Shown here: positions 1 to 11,753 of the stretch, in pieces
Numbering within the stretch: position 1 is the first letter of the stretch
Layout of the letters: every line of letters begins with the position of its first letter
Source of the DNA: Lithodes maja
Taxonomy: Eukaryota > Arthropoda > Malacostraca > Decapoda > Lithodidae
Length of the DNA stretch: 64,000 nt
Direction of reading: 5' to 3'
Assembly (NCBI GenBank): GCA_037953745.1
Contig: JBAKBP010007658.1
Location: 33,724-97,723 of the forward strand
Made by a program: the position numbers and the translations under genes
The notes under the pieces: model-generated
Databases searched by the model: none
Told to the model about the DNA's origin: nothing
What the model saw: the letters and a program-made list of their open reading frames with translations, nothing else

Positions 1-132
1 CACATAGAAAAAAAAGGTAATTCTTCAGAACTGCGCCTTCTCTCAACCTTCCTCCCCCCACCATCCCCCTACATCCCGCGCTTTAATATTTGTATTAGAC
101 TAACTTGACTTAACTATCCTAACCTAACCTAG

Positions 133-722
133 GTTAGGTTACCACACCTCCACCACACCTCCCTAGGGGAGGTGTGGTGGAGTGGTCTTGCCACTGGCCT
201 GGTAATCCAAAGGTCCCGGGTTCAAATCCCGATGTATCAATGGGAAGATATTATTGGGATGGAATTTGTGCTGTACCTAGTATCAGTGCATTACCACAAG
301 CCCACCGAAACGTCAATAAAATACCCTCATTGTTCCCTGATTAAATAGCACTGTATGAATATTCCCATATTCAAAATATGCTACAGGGGTGCAATGCCTG
401 GTGAGTTATCTGCTCAACAGGTGGCGTTGTGTGTGTGTAAGTGTGAGAGTCCGAGTGTAGGGGCTGAGACAGTGAAGCACGGGAACGAGATGGCTTCAGA
501 GATGGGGTCGTTTCGGGCCATGAGTGAGCACCATGCCTCATGTGAAGGCAAGATGGCAGGTGCTCGTTGTACTCTACGTGCTTCACATGTCTCACTCCCT
601 AGACTGGAACAAGACCTCACGGGCTTCACTGTTCATTGTAAAGCGGTGAATGTTAAGGCTCTCAGCCTATGCCCGAGAGGAAGTAAGTTGGAATATAGAA
701 AAAAAAAAAAAAAAAAAAAAAA
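133..722 (+). mobile_element. tRNA-derived SINE, copy 1
   Basis: The head at 170-232 has pol III box-like sequence including GGTTCAAATCCC (B box) and an anticodon-loop-like CTGGTAA, resembling tRNA-Thr(GGT). A body of about 450 bp follows and ends in a poly-A run (699-724). AACCTAG at 126-132 and 723-729 fits a 7-bp target duplication. A second copy lies in reverse at 49,146-49,630. The right arm of the inverted duplication lacks the element at the matching place. Open frames inside the body are not coding. Confidence 0.85.
150..182. repeat. Hairpin at SINE 5' end
   Basis: CCACCACACCTCCC is followed almost directly by GGGGAGGTGTGGTGG, so the first 14-15 bases of the SINE head are present in inverted orientation just upstream. 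This may be a fold-back made during insertion. Confidence 0.7.
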
Positions 723-1235
723 AACCTAGTAGGCTAAATTATGACACCCTACTAACCTTAACCTAACAGTTGCTAACCTTTACCTAACAGTTGCTAACCA
801 TTATCTAACAGCTACTAACCTTTACCAAAATGCTACTAACCTTTACCTAACAGCTGCTAACCTTTACCTAACAGCCACTAACCTGTATAATATAACAAAA
901 CAAAATATAGGCTATATAGCCTATAAACAGCTAAGTAGAGATATCACGCTCGATAATCAAAACGTTCTATCTGGTAAAATATACATTTCCAGTGTAACTT
1001 AACAGTCCTGGAGGTTCTAAATATCATAAAATACAACATAGAACGGGTTTTTATTCACTAAAGCAGAAGGTGTTGGACTGAACAATTACGAAAAAAATAC
1101 TCTTGCTAAATGAAGTCAATACATTAATGTATGCCTATGTTGTACAGCAGGGATTCAATTTTAAATAAATAAGTTACCCCTTTTCACATATAATTTTCTT
1201 TAATTCTGTTTTTTTTTAGTGATCTTGGCCCCATT

Positions 1236-1470
1236 CAATGTTCTTTCCTCTCACTAAAACATTACGCTTTCCATAATGCAGTATTGCAGTTGGGTCTGAG
1301 TACATGATTAGATTGATATCCAAAATTCGAAAATGGATATTAATCGTGATCGTGAACTTGACCTTTAACTGTGTTGGTGGTGTAATGGCTTAGGTGCTTA
1401 TGTTCTGGGTGTGGTGTCCTGAATTCGAATCCCGGGGACCATATGATTTAATTAGTTTATTCAAGTACAG
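1236..1470 (+). mobile_element. tRNA-like repeat (SINE-like), plus copy
   Basis: GGTGGTGTAATGGCTTAGG and GAATTCGAATCCCGGGGA resemble the A and B boxes of a tRNA-derived SINE head, preceded by about 140 bp shared with the inverted copy at 1880-2105. The right arm of the large duplication lacks this block between positions equivalent to 1215 and 1515, so it is an insertion. No 3' poly-A is evident. Confidence 0.6.
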
Positions 1471-1879
1471 TGGGGTTTGTAATTGATGATTAATGTTAAG
1501 AACGGGGTGTTACTTATTTTATGGGTAAGATGTTTATATTCTCAGTGGCCGGGACTTGAACTTACTCGAAGTGAATTGGGTATTTCTGGTGTTTATGTCA
1601 TACAACAAATTATTTTCTCCCGTTTACTAAATAGTTAATGTCCACTCGATCTAAATATTGATGAGAAAAGACTATATTTAATAGCAAGTGTTTTGAAAGG
1701 CTAAATTTTGGTTTTAGAGTATTCAAGTGGATCTAGGGATAATATTATTTTCCTGACTTGCGTTAATTCCCTCTTTACACTAATTAGGCCTAAGTGATCG
1801 ACATGTCCCTTAAATATAGTGGAAGTCTTACTATTAATAATCTATATTTTTATTAATTTCACCACAACACCAAACACCT

Positions 1880-2105
1880 CCAACGAAATTAATGGAAGCA
1901 TATAATTATGTGATCCACCAGGATTCGAACCTAGGTTATCACACACAGATTTTTAAACACCTTAACCATTACACCACCAGGACGGTTAAAGGTTTATGCA
2001 CACGCCTACGACTTATTATCCATTCTCGAATACTGGATATTAATCTAATCATGTTCATATACCCAACCGTGCTATGGTAGCCTAATGTTTAAGTGAGAGG
2101 AAAGA
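1880..2105 (-). mobile_element. tRNA-like repeat (SINE-like), minus copy
   Basis: The reverse complement reads CTGGTGGTGTAATGGTTAAGG then AGGTTCGAATCCTGGTGGATC, a better preserved tRNA-like A/B box pair than the plus copy at 1236-1470. The two copies face each other about 400 bp apart and could form a fold-back. A 62-codon open frame across it is not coding. Confidence 0.6.
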
Positions 2106-2284
2106 ATAAAGCCAAAGAGGAAAGAATAAGCCAAACTGTACAACAAATGTTCAATATAAAGTATAAGTAATTAAATTGCTAAACAAATGTTTTGATCTGT
2201 TTTTAGAGTTGTGTAAGGATGTTTTGATGTGTGATAATAGTAGGAAATGCATATTTACACATTAAACAACAATCTAAAAACACG

Positions 2285-2310
2285 CCCCCCCCCCCTCCCC
2301 CCCCCCCCCC
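2285..2310. repeat. Poly-C tract
   Basis: A run of 26 bases, all C except one T. The surrounding 2106-2397 shows nothing else I can support. Confidence 0.95.
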
Positions 2311-2711
2311 TTAGCGGAAAATAACTGTATTTGGCGATAACCGTTTGCCGTGGGATATAGAATATTGAAATTCTCATATATTTCAACAGTAGGGAGATAA
2401 TAATAATAATAATAATATTTATTTAGTTAGCAATTTACAGAGTTGGTACCACATAGTATGTTATAAATATGACATGTACCAGCCTTGCATAATTCCAACT
2501 AAGGATAGCCCAATAAGGCCGTTAGGCGTATTTCCATTGGGGTCCTTGTGGGATTAGGTTAGCTGGGGAAAAGGGGAGGATAAAGAAATAGATACTTTAG
2601 AGAAAGTATTTCTAGGGGGTTATTTTAAGATACCTTACATCCTATAGTAAATATCAGTAATCCGTAATCAGTAATCATTTCAGTTTGGTTTGTCTATCTC
2701 TTATGTCGTAT

Positions 2712-5441
2712 TTAGTAGTAGACATAAGCTTGGTGCTCCCTTCTCGCAGCTGTCCGGTTCAGGTGTTCCTTCAGGCTACGTCTGAAGGAATACAGTGTTC
2801 TCTTTTCACAGACTGACTGGGGTAGGTCGTTCCAGTCTTTGATGGCAGTGAAGAAGAATGTTTGCTTACCCTGTCCTTGGATTCTCGGGACCTTAAAATT
2901 AAACATCATGTTTCTTGTATTATGTCCACTCCTCTCATTTGCTTTAACAAAATCATTCTTTAGATACTCTGGAGTTCTGTCATAGAAAATTTTGAAGGCA
3001 TTAGTGAGCCTGATTTGTTTGGCCCTGTCAGAGACATTGAGCATACCTAGTGACTGAAGTTGTTCCTGGCCAACATGTGATCTGGGTCCTAGGTTCAGCA
3101 TGAACCTAACCATTTTATTTTGAGTGACCTGAAGTTTGTGCTGTGCTGATTTAGATGATGCAGAGTACCAGGATGACACAGAATAGTCAAAATGACATTG
3201 AACAAGCGCTTGGCAGAGGGTCTTTTTGGTCGCCGCGGGCAAGCATCCCACCTGTCTATACAGGTATTTTATACGTGCTCTACACTTACTCAGGATAGAT
3301 TCCAAAATTGTTTCACCTGACAAACTCGCGTCCTGTTTCAGTCCGAGATATTTAACTTGTGACACTGTTGTTATAGGAATATCATTACAGTTGACCGAGA
3401 AGCCCACAATGTCTTTCAGTTTGCGTTTTGTTCCACATAAGATGGCTTCCGTCTTGCCCAGGTGAAGAGATAGTCTATTGTCCACTAGCCATTCACTACA
3501 TGATGCTAGTTCTTTCGAAAGTGAAGCGGCACTACTTATTGGGTCTTTTCCTGAAACCAGAAGCACGCTGTCGTCTGCATACAGTAATAATTTACATGAG
3601 ACGCTCAGTTCCATGTCGTTCACATAACAAAGAAAGAGTAAGGGACCAAGGATGCTTCCCTGCGGGACCCCACAGTTAATTGGCATAGGATCAGATATAT
3701 TATCATCAATTTTGACTCTTTGGGTTCTACCACTAAGATAAGATTTAAACCAGTTCACAGACCCTATGCCCATTGCTTGTAGTTTATTACATAGGATATC
3801 ATGGTCTACTGTGTCAAACGCTTTTTGTAGATCAAGAAGAACCATACCGGTGTAGTTACCTTTAGACATTTCTTTACGAATGTGATCCGTTAAGTGGATG
3901 AGACAGGAGTCTGTTGAGTACATGCATCTGAAACCTGATTGAAACTTATAGAATAGATCATTTTGTTTGAGGTAGTGTTCAATTTGGGTGTATACCGCTC
4001 TTTCAAGGATTTTAGATACAATACATAATATGCTAACTGGTCTGTAGTTGCCAACTTCTAGTTTATTTCCTTTCTTGAATAGAGGGGTTACAATAGCTTC
4101 CTTCAGTTCAGCAGGTACTGTGTTGGTGTTAATTGACAAGTTGATGATATGGGTTAGGGGGCCTGCTATACCAATGGCTCCATCTCGTAGAAATTTGGCA
4201 GGAATTTTGTCTAGTCCTGTGCTGTTATGTACATTTAGGTTAGACAGCTCGTCAAAAGTGTATTTTGGTGTAACATTTTGCAATCTAAATGTGTTGGGGT
4301 GTAAGTCTTTATCTCTGTAGAAATTACGAAAGGTGGCCGTTGTTGTTGTGTATTTATTGAGAGGTTGAGGTAGGTTCTGTACAAGTGTGTTTGCTATGGA
4401 AGTGAAGAAGGAGTTGAAGTAGGTTGAAATTTGTCGTTTATCGTGGCAAACCTGATCATTAATGGTGAGAGCAATATTAGTGTTAGACGAATCCCTTGTC
4501 TTGTTGCTGTAGCCTGTTGTTTTTAGGTGCCTCCATATTTTCTTTGGGTTATTCTGATATTCCTCTGCCTTATTGTGAAAATAATTATTTTTCGCTGATT
4601 TTATTTTCCTACTTAGTTTATTCCTGGCCCTGTTGAACTCATGTTTCAGACCTTGATCCTGTCTTTGTTTCGCTAGCCTTTTTAACAGATTGTCTCTGTG
4701 TTCCAGATGGTGTAGTATGTCATTGTTGATCCATGGGTCTGACCTTGCTTTAATTCGTATGTCTTTCAGAGGAGCTATTTCGTCTAGGATGTTTGTGATG
4801 ATGGTTCTGAAGCCAACCCATGCGCCATTAGCGTTTGTACTTCCAAACACTGGAGACCAGTCTGTATTCCATAAAATGTCCAGAAATGTTTCCTTATTGT
4901 AGTTTCTGAGTGACCTTGTTTTGATAACCTTGTGATTCTCTAGGGTAATTTTTGTGGTTTTCCGTGTGCAATATGTGACGAAGTGATCACTTATCCCAGT
5001 CTGTATAACCCCTGATTGGGATATTTTGTCCTCTCTGTTGCAGTTTATGTGGTCTAATATTGTGGCAGTGTTGTTCTCAGAGATACGTGTGGGGGTTGTG
5101 ATGAGTTGTTTTTGATTGTGCATTGTCAGTATATGCCTATATTCTCGTACAAGCCTATCATTTCGTTGTTTGTAACACAGGTTAAAATCCCCTAGTATGA
5201 TGGATTCATTCCGAGGGTCTAGTGATGACAAAGTTTGTTCAAATTTGGTCAAGAATTGTGTGTCGACTGGTGGCCTATAGCATACCCCAATTGTGATGGG
5301 TCTTGTCCTCGGCAGGTGTAGGTCGATCCACAGAGCTTCGTGATTTTCTACATGGAGGTCGGTCCTAGTTGTGTGTGTGAGGTTGTTTTTTACATACAGA
5401 CATACTCCTCCCCCATGCCTATTGCGATCATTCCTAACCAT
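2712..5441 (-). pseudogene. LINE endonuclease-reverse transcriptase (copy 1)
   Basis: A 909-codon open frame. The APE endonuclease lies at about residues 1-160: GDFNLCY near 84, LDHINCNR near 129 and SDHF at 151. A linker follows, then the reverse transcriptase at about 440-690: NYRPVSIL near 465, LDLQKAFDTV at 536, GVPQGSILGP at 591, and YADD at 621 (bases 3570-3581). A C-terminal domain continues to residue 909. All RT catalytic aspartates are present. The frame lacks the first part of the endonuclease: upstream KAKASIIAITETWLDSS is readable to about 5530, then a frameshift and a TGA at 5561-5563 separate it from the zinc-finger frame. It would nick target DNA and prime reverse transcription if intact. 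Family identity is firm, the clade less so. Confidence 0.9.
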
Positions 5442-5563
5442 ATTGAAACCTTGAATGTTTATTTCACCATCGTTTATACTTGAATCCAGCCAGGTTTCGG
5501 TGATTGCAATTATTGAAGCTTTGGCCTTAACAAGTTTATTTCTGACAATTTATGGTACATTGA

Positions 5564-6028
5564 TCAAGCGTTAATGTGGATAAGATGGAGCCCTTTGTTG
5601 GTGAACACTCTGTATTCATCTTTGATTTTGAATGTGTCCTGGCTGGATTCTGAGTTGTTAATACTTGGATCATTTACATTAATATTCGGTAATGAATGCA
5701 AGGCACACTTATTGCAAAGGAATTCCCGTTCTTCACTGTTGGTCTTCTTAGAGATGCACTTCATGTGAGCTACATGTTTACACTTTACACAGTTTTGGAT
5801 CTTCTGACGTCGTGTTATGAGTGATTCACAAATAAAACAAATGGTTTCACGATGTTGCACAGCTGAGTTCCTACATTTATCACATTCAACTTCGTTTCTA
5901 CTGTTAACGTAAGTACATCGGTTATAAACAATTTCATTACAACTGTTGCATTGTAAAAGTGAACTCATTTCCTCATTTCCCCCAATGTGAGTCGCTGAGG
6001 GACTCGCGGAGGATGTAAACAAACCCAC
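5564..6028 (-). pseudogene. LINE N-terminal zinc-finger segment (PHD/RING-like)
   Basis: 154 codons with two Cys-rich modules: C-x2-C with C-x2-C (residues about 27-53), then CFIC...CVKC..H..MKC...FLCNKC (about 68-108), like a PHD C4HC3 finger. It ends in HLIHINA followed by TGA. In this LINE group HINARS opens the endonuclease, so an Arg codon has probably become a stop and the frame originally ran into 2712-5441. A Met at about residue 21 (MSSLLQC) is an alternative start. A role in binding RNA or chromatin is only inferred from the fold. Confidence 0.75.
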
Positions 6029-6769
6029 CCGCCTCTTGCGAGGTAGGCGATATACATGTAGATCTTTTTTTTGTTCAGGATCAGTGATACATTTTTACGC
6101 GCATTTAGGCATAATATAGGAATGCAATACATGGCATATATATATGAAACCTGTAGGCCAAGATAAAATTTATGTCTGAATTTAATTACATAAACTTTAT
6201 ATTGTCCCAACAAATTTAGTAAATGGGAGAGTATAATTAATTCTGTCCTATGACATAAACACCAGAAATACCCAACTCACTTCGAGTAAGTTCAAGTCCC
6301 GGCCACTGAGAATATAAACATCTTACCCATAAAATATTCGTTTTCTTTTGAAAATCAAAAATAAAGAAAATTATACGCGAAAAGGGGTAACTTATTTATT
6401 TAAAACTGAATCCCTGCTGTACAACATAGGCATAGATTAATGTATAGACTTCATTTAGCAAGAATACTTTTGTTCGTAATTGTTCAGTCCAACACCTTCT
6501 GCTTTAGTGAATAAAAAATCCGTTCTATGTTGTATTTTATGATACTAAGAACCTCCAGGACTGTTAAGATTACACCGGAAATGTATATTTTTCCAGATAG
6601 AACGTTTTGATTATCGAGCGGGATATCTCTGCTTAGCTGTTTTATATATAGCCTATATTTGTTGTTTGTAATATTATACAGGTTAGTTAGTAGCTGTTAG
6701 GGAAAGGTTAGTAGCCGTTAGATATAAGGTTAGTAGCATAGTAGTAAATGTTATTAGCTGTTAGATAAT

Positions 6770-9700
6770 TAATAATAATAATAATAATATTAATAATATT
6801 TATTCAGTTAGCATTTTACAGTGTTGGTACCACATAATATGTTACAAAAATGACATGTACCAGCCTTGCATAATTCCAACTAAGGATAGCCCAATAAGGC
6901 CGTTAGGCGTATTTCCATTGGGGTCCTTGTGGGATTAGGTTAGCTGGGGAAAAAGGGGAGGATAAAAGAATTAGATACTTTATAGAAAGTATTTCTAGGG
7001 GGTTATTTTAAGATAGCATACATCCTATAGTAAATATCAGTAATCCGTAATCAGTAATCATTTCAGTCTGTTTTGCCTATCTCTTATGTCGTATTTAGTA
7101 GTAGACATAAGCTTGGTGCTCCCTTCTCGCAGCTGTCCGGTTCAGGTGTTCCTACGTCTGGAATACAGTGTTCTCTTTTCACGGACTGACTGGGGTAGGT
7201 CATTCCAGTCTTTGATGGCAGTGAAGAAGAATGTTTGCTTACCCTGTCCTTGGATTCTCGGGACCGTAAAATTAAACATCCTGTTTCTTGTATTATGTCC
7301 ACTCCTCTCATTTGCTTTAACAAAATTACTCTTTAGATACTCTGGAGCTCTGTCATAGAATATCTTGAAGGCATTAATGAACCTGATTTGTTTGGCCCTG
7401 TCAGAGACATTGAGCATACCTAGTGACTGAAATTGCTCCTGGCCAACATGTGATCTGGGTCCTAGGTTCAGCATGAACCTAACCATTTTATTTTGAGTGA
7501 CCTGAAGTTTGTGCTGTGCTGATTTAGATGATGCAGAGTACCAGGATGACACAGAATAGTCAAAATGACATTGAACAAGCGCTTGGCAAAGGGTCTTTTT
7601 GGTCGCCGCTGGCAAGCATCCCACCTGTCTATACAGGTATTTTATCCGTGCTCTACACTTACTCAGGATAGATTCGAAAATTGTTTCACCTGACAAAGTC
7701 GAGTCCAGTTTTAGTCCGAGATATTTAACTTGTGACACTGTTGTTATAGGAATATCATTACAGTTGACCGAGAAGCCCACAATGTCTTTCAGTTTGCGTT
7801 TTGTTCCACATAAGATGGCTTCCGTCTTGCCCAGGTGAAGAGATAGTCTATTGTCCACTAGCCAATCACTACAAGATTCTAGTTCTTTGGAAAGTGAAGC
7901 GGCAATACTTATTGGGTCTTTTCCTGAAACCAGAAGCACGTTGTCGTCAGCATACAGTAATAATTTGCACGAGACGCTCAGTTCCATGTCGTTTACATAA
8001 CAGAGAAAGAGTAAGGGACCAATGATGCTTCCCTGCGGGACCACACAGTTAATTGGCATAGGATCAGATATATTATCATCAATGTTGACTCTTTGTGTTC
8101 TACCACTAAGATAAGATTTAAACCAGTTCACTGACCCAATGCCCATTGCTTGTAGTTTATTACATAGGATATCATGGTCTACTGTATCAAACGCTTTTTG
8201 TAGATCAAGAAGAACCATACCGGTGTAGTTACCTTTAGACATTTCTTTACGAATGTGATCTGTTAAGTGGATGAGACAGGAGTCTGTCGAGTACATGCAT
8301 CTGAAACCTGATTGAAACTTATAGAATAGATAATTTTCTTTGAGGTAGTGTTCAATTTGGGTGTATACAGCTCTTTCAAGGATTTTAGATACAATACATA
8401 ATATGCTAACTGGTCTGTAGTTGCAAACATCTAGTTTATTTCCTTTCTTGAATAGAGGGGTTACAATGGCTTCCTTCAGTTCAGCAGGTACAGTGTTGGT
8501 GTTAATTGACAGGTTGATGATGTGGGTTAGGGGACCTGCTATACCAATGGCTCCATCTCGCAGAAATTTGGCAGGAATTTTGTCTGGTCCTGTGCTTTTA
8601 TGTACATTTAGGTTAGAGAGCTCGTCAAATGTGTATTTTGGTGTAACATTTTGCAATCCAAATGTGTTCGGGTGTATACCTTTATCCCTGTAGAAATTTC
8701 GAAAGATGGCCGTTGTTGTTGTGTATTTATTGAGAGGTTGCGGTAGGTTCTGTGCAAGTGTGTTTGCTATGGAGGTGAAGAAGGAGTTGAAGTAGGTTGA
8801 AATTTGTCGTTTATCGTGGCAAACCTGATCATTAATGTTGAGAGCAATATTAGTGTTAGACGAATCCCTTGCCTTGTTGCTGTAGCCTGTTGTTTTTAAG
8901 TGCCTCCATAGTTTTGTTGGGGTTATTCTGATATTTCTCTGCCTTATTGTGGAAATAATTAGATTTCGCTGATTTGATTTTCCTACTTAGTTTATTCCTA
9001 GCCCTGTTGAACTCATATTTCAGACCTTGATCCTGTCTATGTTTCACTAGCCTTTTTAACAGCTTGTCTCTATGTTCCAGGTAGTGTAGTATGTCATTGT
9101 TGATCCATGGGTCTGACCTTGCTTTAATTCGTATGTCTTTCAGAGGAGCTATTTCGTCTAGGATGTTTGTGATGATGGTTCTGAAGCCAACCCATGCGCC
9201 ATTAACGTTTGTATTTCCAAACACTGGAAACCAGTCTGTATTCCATAAAATGTCCAGAAATGTTTCTTTGTTGTAGTTTCTGAGTGACCTTGTTTTGATG
9301 ACCTTGTGATTCTCTAGGGTAATTTTTGTGGTTTTCCGTGTGCAATATGTGACGAAGTGATCACTTATCCCAGTCTGTATAACCCCTGATTGTGATATTT
9401 TGTCCTCTCTGTTACAATTTATATGGTCTAATATTGTAGCAGTGTTCTCAGAGATACGTGTGGGGGTTGTGATGAGTTGTTTGTGATTGTGCATTGTCAG
9501 TATGTGCCTATATTCTCGTACAAGCCTCTTATTTCGTTGTTTGTAACACAAGTTAAAATCCCCTAGTATAATGGATTCATTCCGGGGGTCTAGTAATGAC
9601 AAAGTTCGTTCAAATTTGGTCAAGAATTGTGTGTCGTCTGGTGGCCTATAGCACACCCCAATGGTGATGGGTTTTGTCCTTGGCAGGTGTAAGTCGATCC

Positions 9701-9920
9701 ACAGAGCTTCGTGTTTTTCTACATGGAGGTCGGTCCTAGTTGTGTGTGTGAGGTTGTTTTTCACATACAGCCATACTCCTCCCCCTTGTCTATTGCGATC
9801 ATTACGAACCATATTGAAACCTTAAATGTTTATTTCACCATCGTTTATACTCGAGTCCAGCCAGGTTTCAGTAATTGCAATTATTAAAGCTTTGGCCTTA
9901 TTAGCTAACAAGTATATTTA
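6770..9920 (-). mobile_element. APE-type LINE, copy 2 (5'-truncated)
   Basis: Same family as 2398-6060, with the (ATT)n tail at 6770-6790 and the same 3' UTR. It is truncated at the 5' end inside the endonuclease (minus strand begins ACTTGTTAGCTAATAAGGCC). It sits inside the right arm of the inverted duplication. The left arm, read in reverse as GATAATGGTTAGCAACTG, shows the uninterrupted target. The target duplication is at most a base or two. Confidence 0.9.
7142..9900 (-). pseudogene. LINE endonuclease-reverse transcriptase (copy 2, broken)
   Basis: Endonuclease frame 8856-9812 (GDFNLCY, SDHF present) is cut off from its start by a TAA at about 9823 in a readable KAKALIIAITETWLDSS context. 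It runs out of frame near 8925, where copy 1 reads NPKKIWRHLK. The RT frame 7142-8656 keeps LDLQKAFDTV and YADD (7943-7954) but has GVPQGS changed to VVPQGS. The C-terminus is shortened by a small deletion near 7150. The copy is therefore inactive. Confidence 0.85.
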
Positions 9921-10746
9921 TGGTTAGCAACTGTTAGGTAAAGGTTAACAACTGTTAGGCAAAGGTTAGCAACTGTTACTTAAAGGTTAGTAGGATGTCA
10001 TAATCTAGCCTACTACTGTAGGTTAGGTTAGTTTAGTTAAGTAAAGTTAAGGCGGTATCCCACTGTGCGACTTTTCGATTGCGAATGCCCAGCGACAGGC
10101 GGCGACAGGATTTTTTTGTCTATGTCCCAAAATTCCCCATATTCGCTCGAATATTCTCCAATTGTCGCTGAAAGCGCACAGCGTTCGTCCTAGCGTCGCT
10201 CATGTTCACCCAGATTCGCCGTAAATTTTGAGCATACCCAAAAAACGGCTGCGAATTCAAAATGTTGGCGAATGTCGTCCTATTGTCTCACGGCATTCCC
10301 CTTGGCTCGCACAAGAGTCGTACAATTCGTAACTTTGTCGTCTGATTCGCCCTGATTCGCCAATTTGAAAATTCCAATTATTGGCAAATCTGTTTTTGGA
10401 GCGAATAGGGCGATAACCCTACGATAGTAGCTCGAATGCAGCAAATGTGTTGACGAATTATTGCCAATGCCATACGAATGACATGCAATATGTGGCGAAA
10501 TGAGGCGATAGGTGGGTTTTTATGTGACTGTTGATGTGTCTCTCACTATATTCTGTTTCTTTTCAACTGACGGTAAAAATAATGCAAAGTTCCCATCAGG
10601 ATTTCTCAGTTATTTTGAAGATTTTGTAGTGAAATGTGGTGCTAATTATATAAACTTGGACTTAATTTGATGAAGAAACATGGTTTCATATTTTGCCATT
10701 AAGTATCGAGAAATTAGGGATTCAATACCGGCAGATGATGAAATGA

Positions 10747-11753
10747 AACTGAGTATACCGTATAAACCGGCGTATAAACTGAGTATACCGTATAAACCGG
10801 CGTATAAACTGAGTATACCGTATAAACCGGCGTATAAACTGAGTATACCGTATAAACCGGCGTATAAACTGAGTATACCGTATAAACCGGCGTATAAAGA
10901 AACTGAGTATACCGTATAAACCGGCGTATAAACTGAGTATACCGTATAAACCGGCGTATAAACTGAGTATACCGTATAAACCGGCGTATAAACTGAGTAT
11001 ACCGTATAAACCGGCGTATAAACTGAGTATACCGTATAAACCGGCGTATAAAGAAACAGTATACCGTATAAACCGGCGTATAAACTGAGTATACCGTATA
11101 AACCGGCGTATAAACTGAGTATACCATATAAACCGGCGTATAAACTGAGTATACCGTATAAACCGGCGTACAAACTGAGTATACCGTATAAACCGGCGTA
11201 TAAACTGAGTATACCGTATAAACCGGCGTATAAAGAAACTGAGTATACCGTATAAACCGGCGTATAAACTGAGTATACCGTATAAACCGGTGTATAAACT
11301 GAGTATACCGTATAAACCGGCGTATAAACTGAGTATACCGTATAAACCGGCGTATAAACTGAGTATACCGTATAAACCGGCGTATAAACTGAGTATACCG
11401 TATAAACCGGCGTATAAACTGAGTATACCGTATAAACCGGCGTATAAAGAAACAGTATACCGTATAAACCGGCGTATAAACTGAGTATACCGTATAAACC
11501 GGCGTATAAACTGAGTATACCATATAAACCGGCGTATAAACTGAGTATACCGTATAAACCGGCGTATAAACTGAGTATACCGTATAAACCGGCGTATAAA
11601 GAAACTGAGTATACCGTATAAACCGGCGTATAAACTGAGTATACCGTATAAACCGGTGTATAAACTGAGTATACCGTATAAACCGGCGTATAAACTGAGT
11701 ATACCGTATAAACCGGCGTATAAACTGAGTATACCGTATAAACCGGCGTATAA
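10747..11753. repeat. 30-bp minisatellite, left block
   Basis: About 33 tandem copies of a 30-bp unit (ACTGAGTATACCGTATAAAC plus CGGCGTATAA). Some junctions carry an extra GAAA (34-bp unit), and a few carry GAAAC with TG lost (32-bp unit). These variants recur every 5-7 units, giving a loose higher-order pattern. Long open frames across it (repeats of YAGLYGILS or YTPVYTVYSV) arise only because the unit is a multiple of three and has no stop. They are not genes. Confidence 0.97.

Larger units (their letters stand above)
1..1635 (+). repeat. Left arm of large inverted duplication
   Basis: Bases 1-132, 723-1215 and 1515-1635 reappear in reverse complement at 16,437-16,532, 9921-10,046 and 6205-6780. 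Shared landmarks are CTTCTCTCAACC near base 40, repeated GCTAACCTTTACCTAACAG modules at 760-880, and a block around 930-1200 that matches 6390-6680. The left arm has gained a SINE (133-722) and a tRNA-like repeat (about 1236-1515). The matching sequence reaches base 1, so the duplication probably continues outside the window. Identity looks like 85-90 percent by eye. Confidence 0.85.
2398..6060 (-). mobile_element. APE-type LINE (CR1/L2-like group), copy 1
   Basis: Nearly full-length non-LTR retrotransposon on the minus strand. It has a zinc-finger segment (5564-6028), an endonuclease and reverse transcriptase frame (2712-5441), about 300 bp of 3' UTR, and an (ATT)n tail at 2398-2417. The same 3' UTR and tail occur in copies 2 (6770-9920) and 3 (11,751-13,499). 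The microsatellite tail instead of poly-A suits the CR1/L2/Jockey group. The 5' limit is not sharp, and I place it just upstream of the zinc-finger frame. Confidence 0.9.

Noticed and set aside
170..232. A functional tRNA-Thr gene
   Set aside because: Weak pairing, a SINE body and a poly-A tail follow, and a second copy exists.
3226..4902. Plus-strand frames of 60-90 codons inside LINE copy 1 (and equivalents in copies 2 and 3)
   Set aside because: Antisense shadows of the reverse transcriptase. The same shadows recur in every copy.
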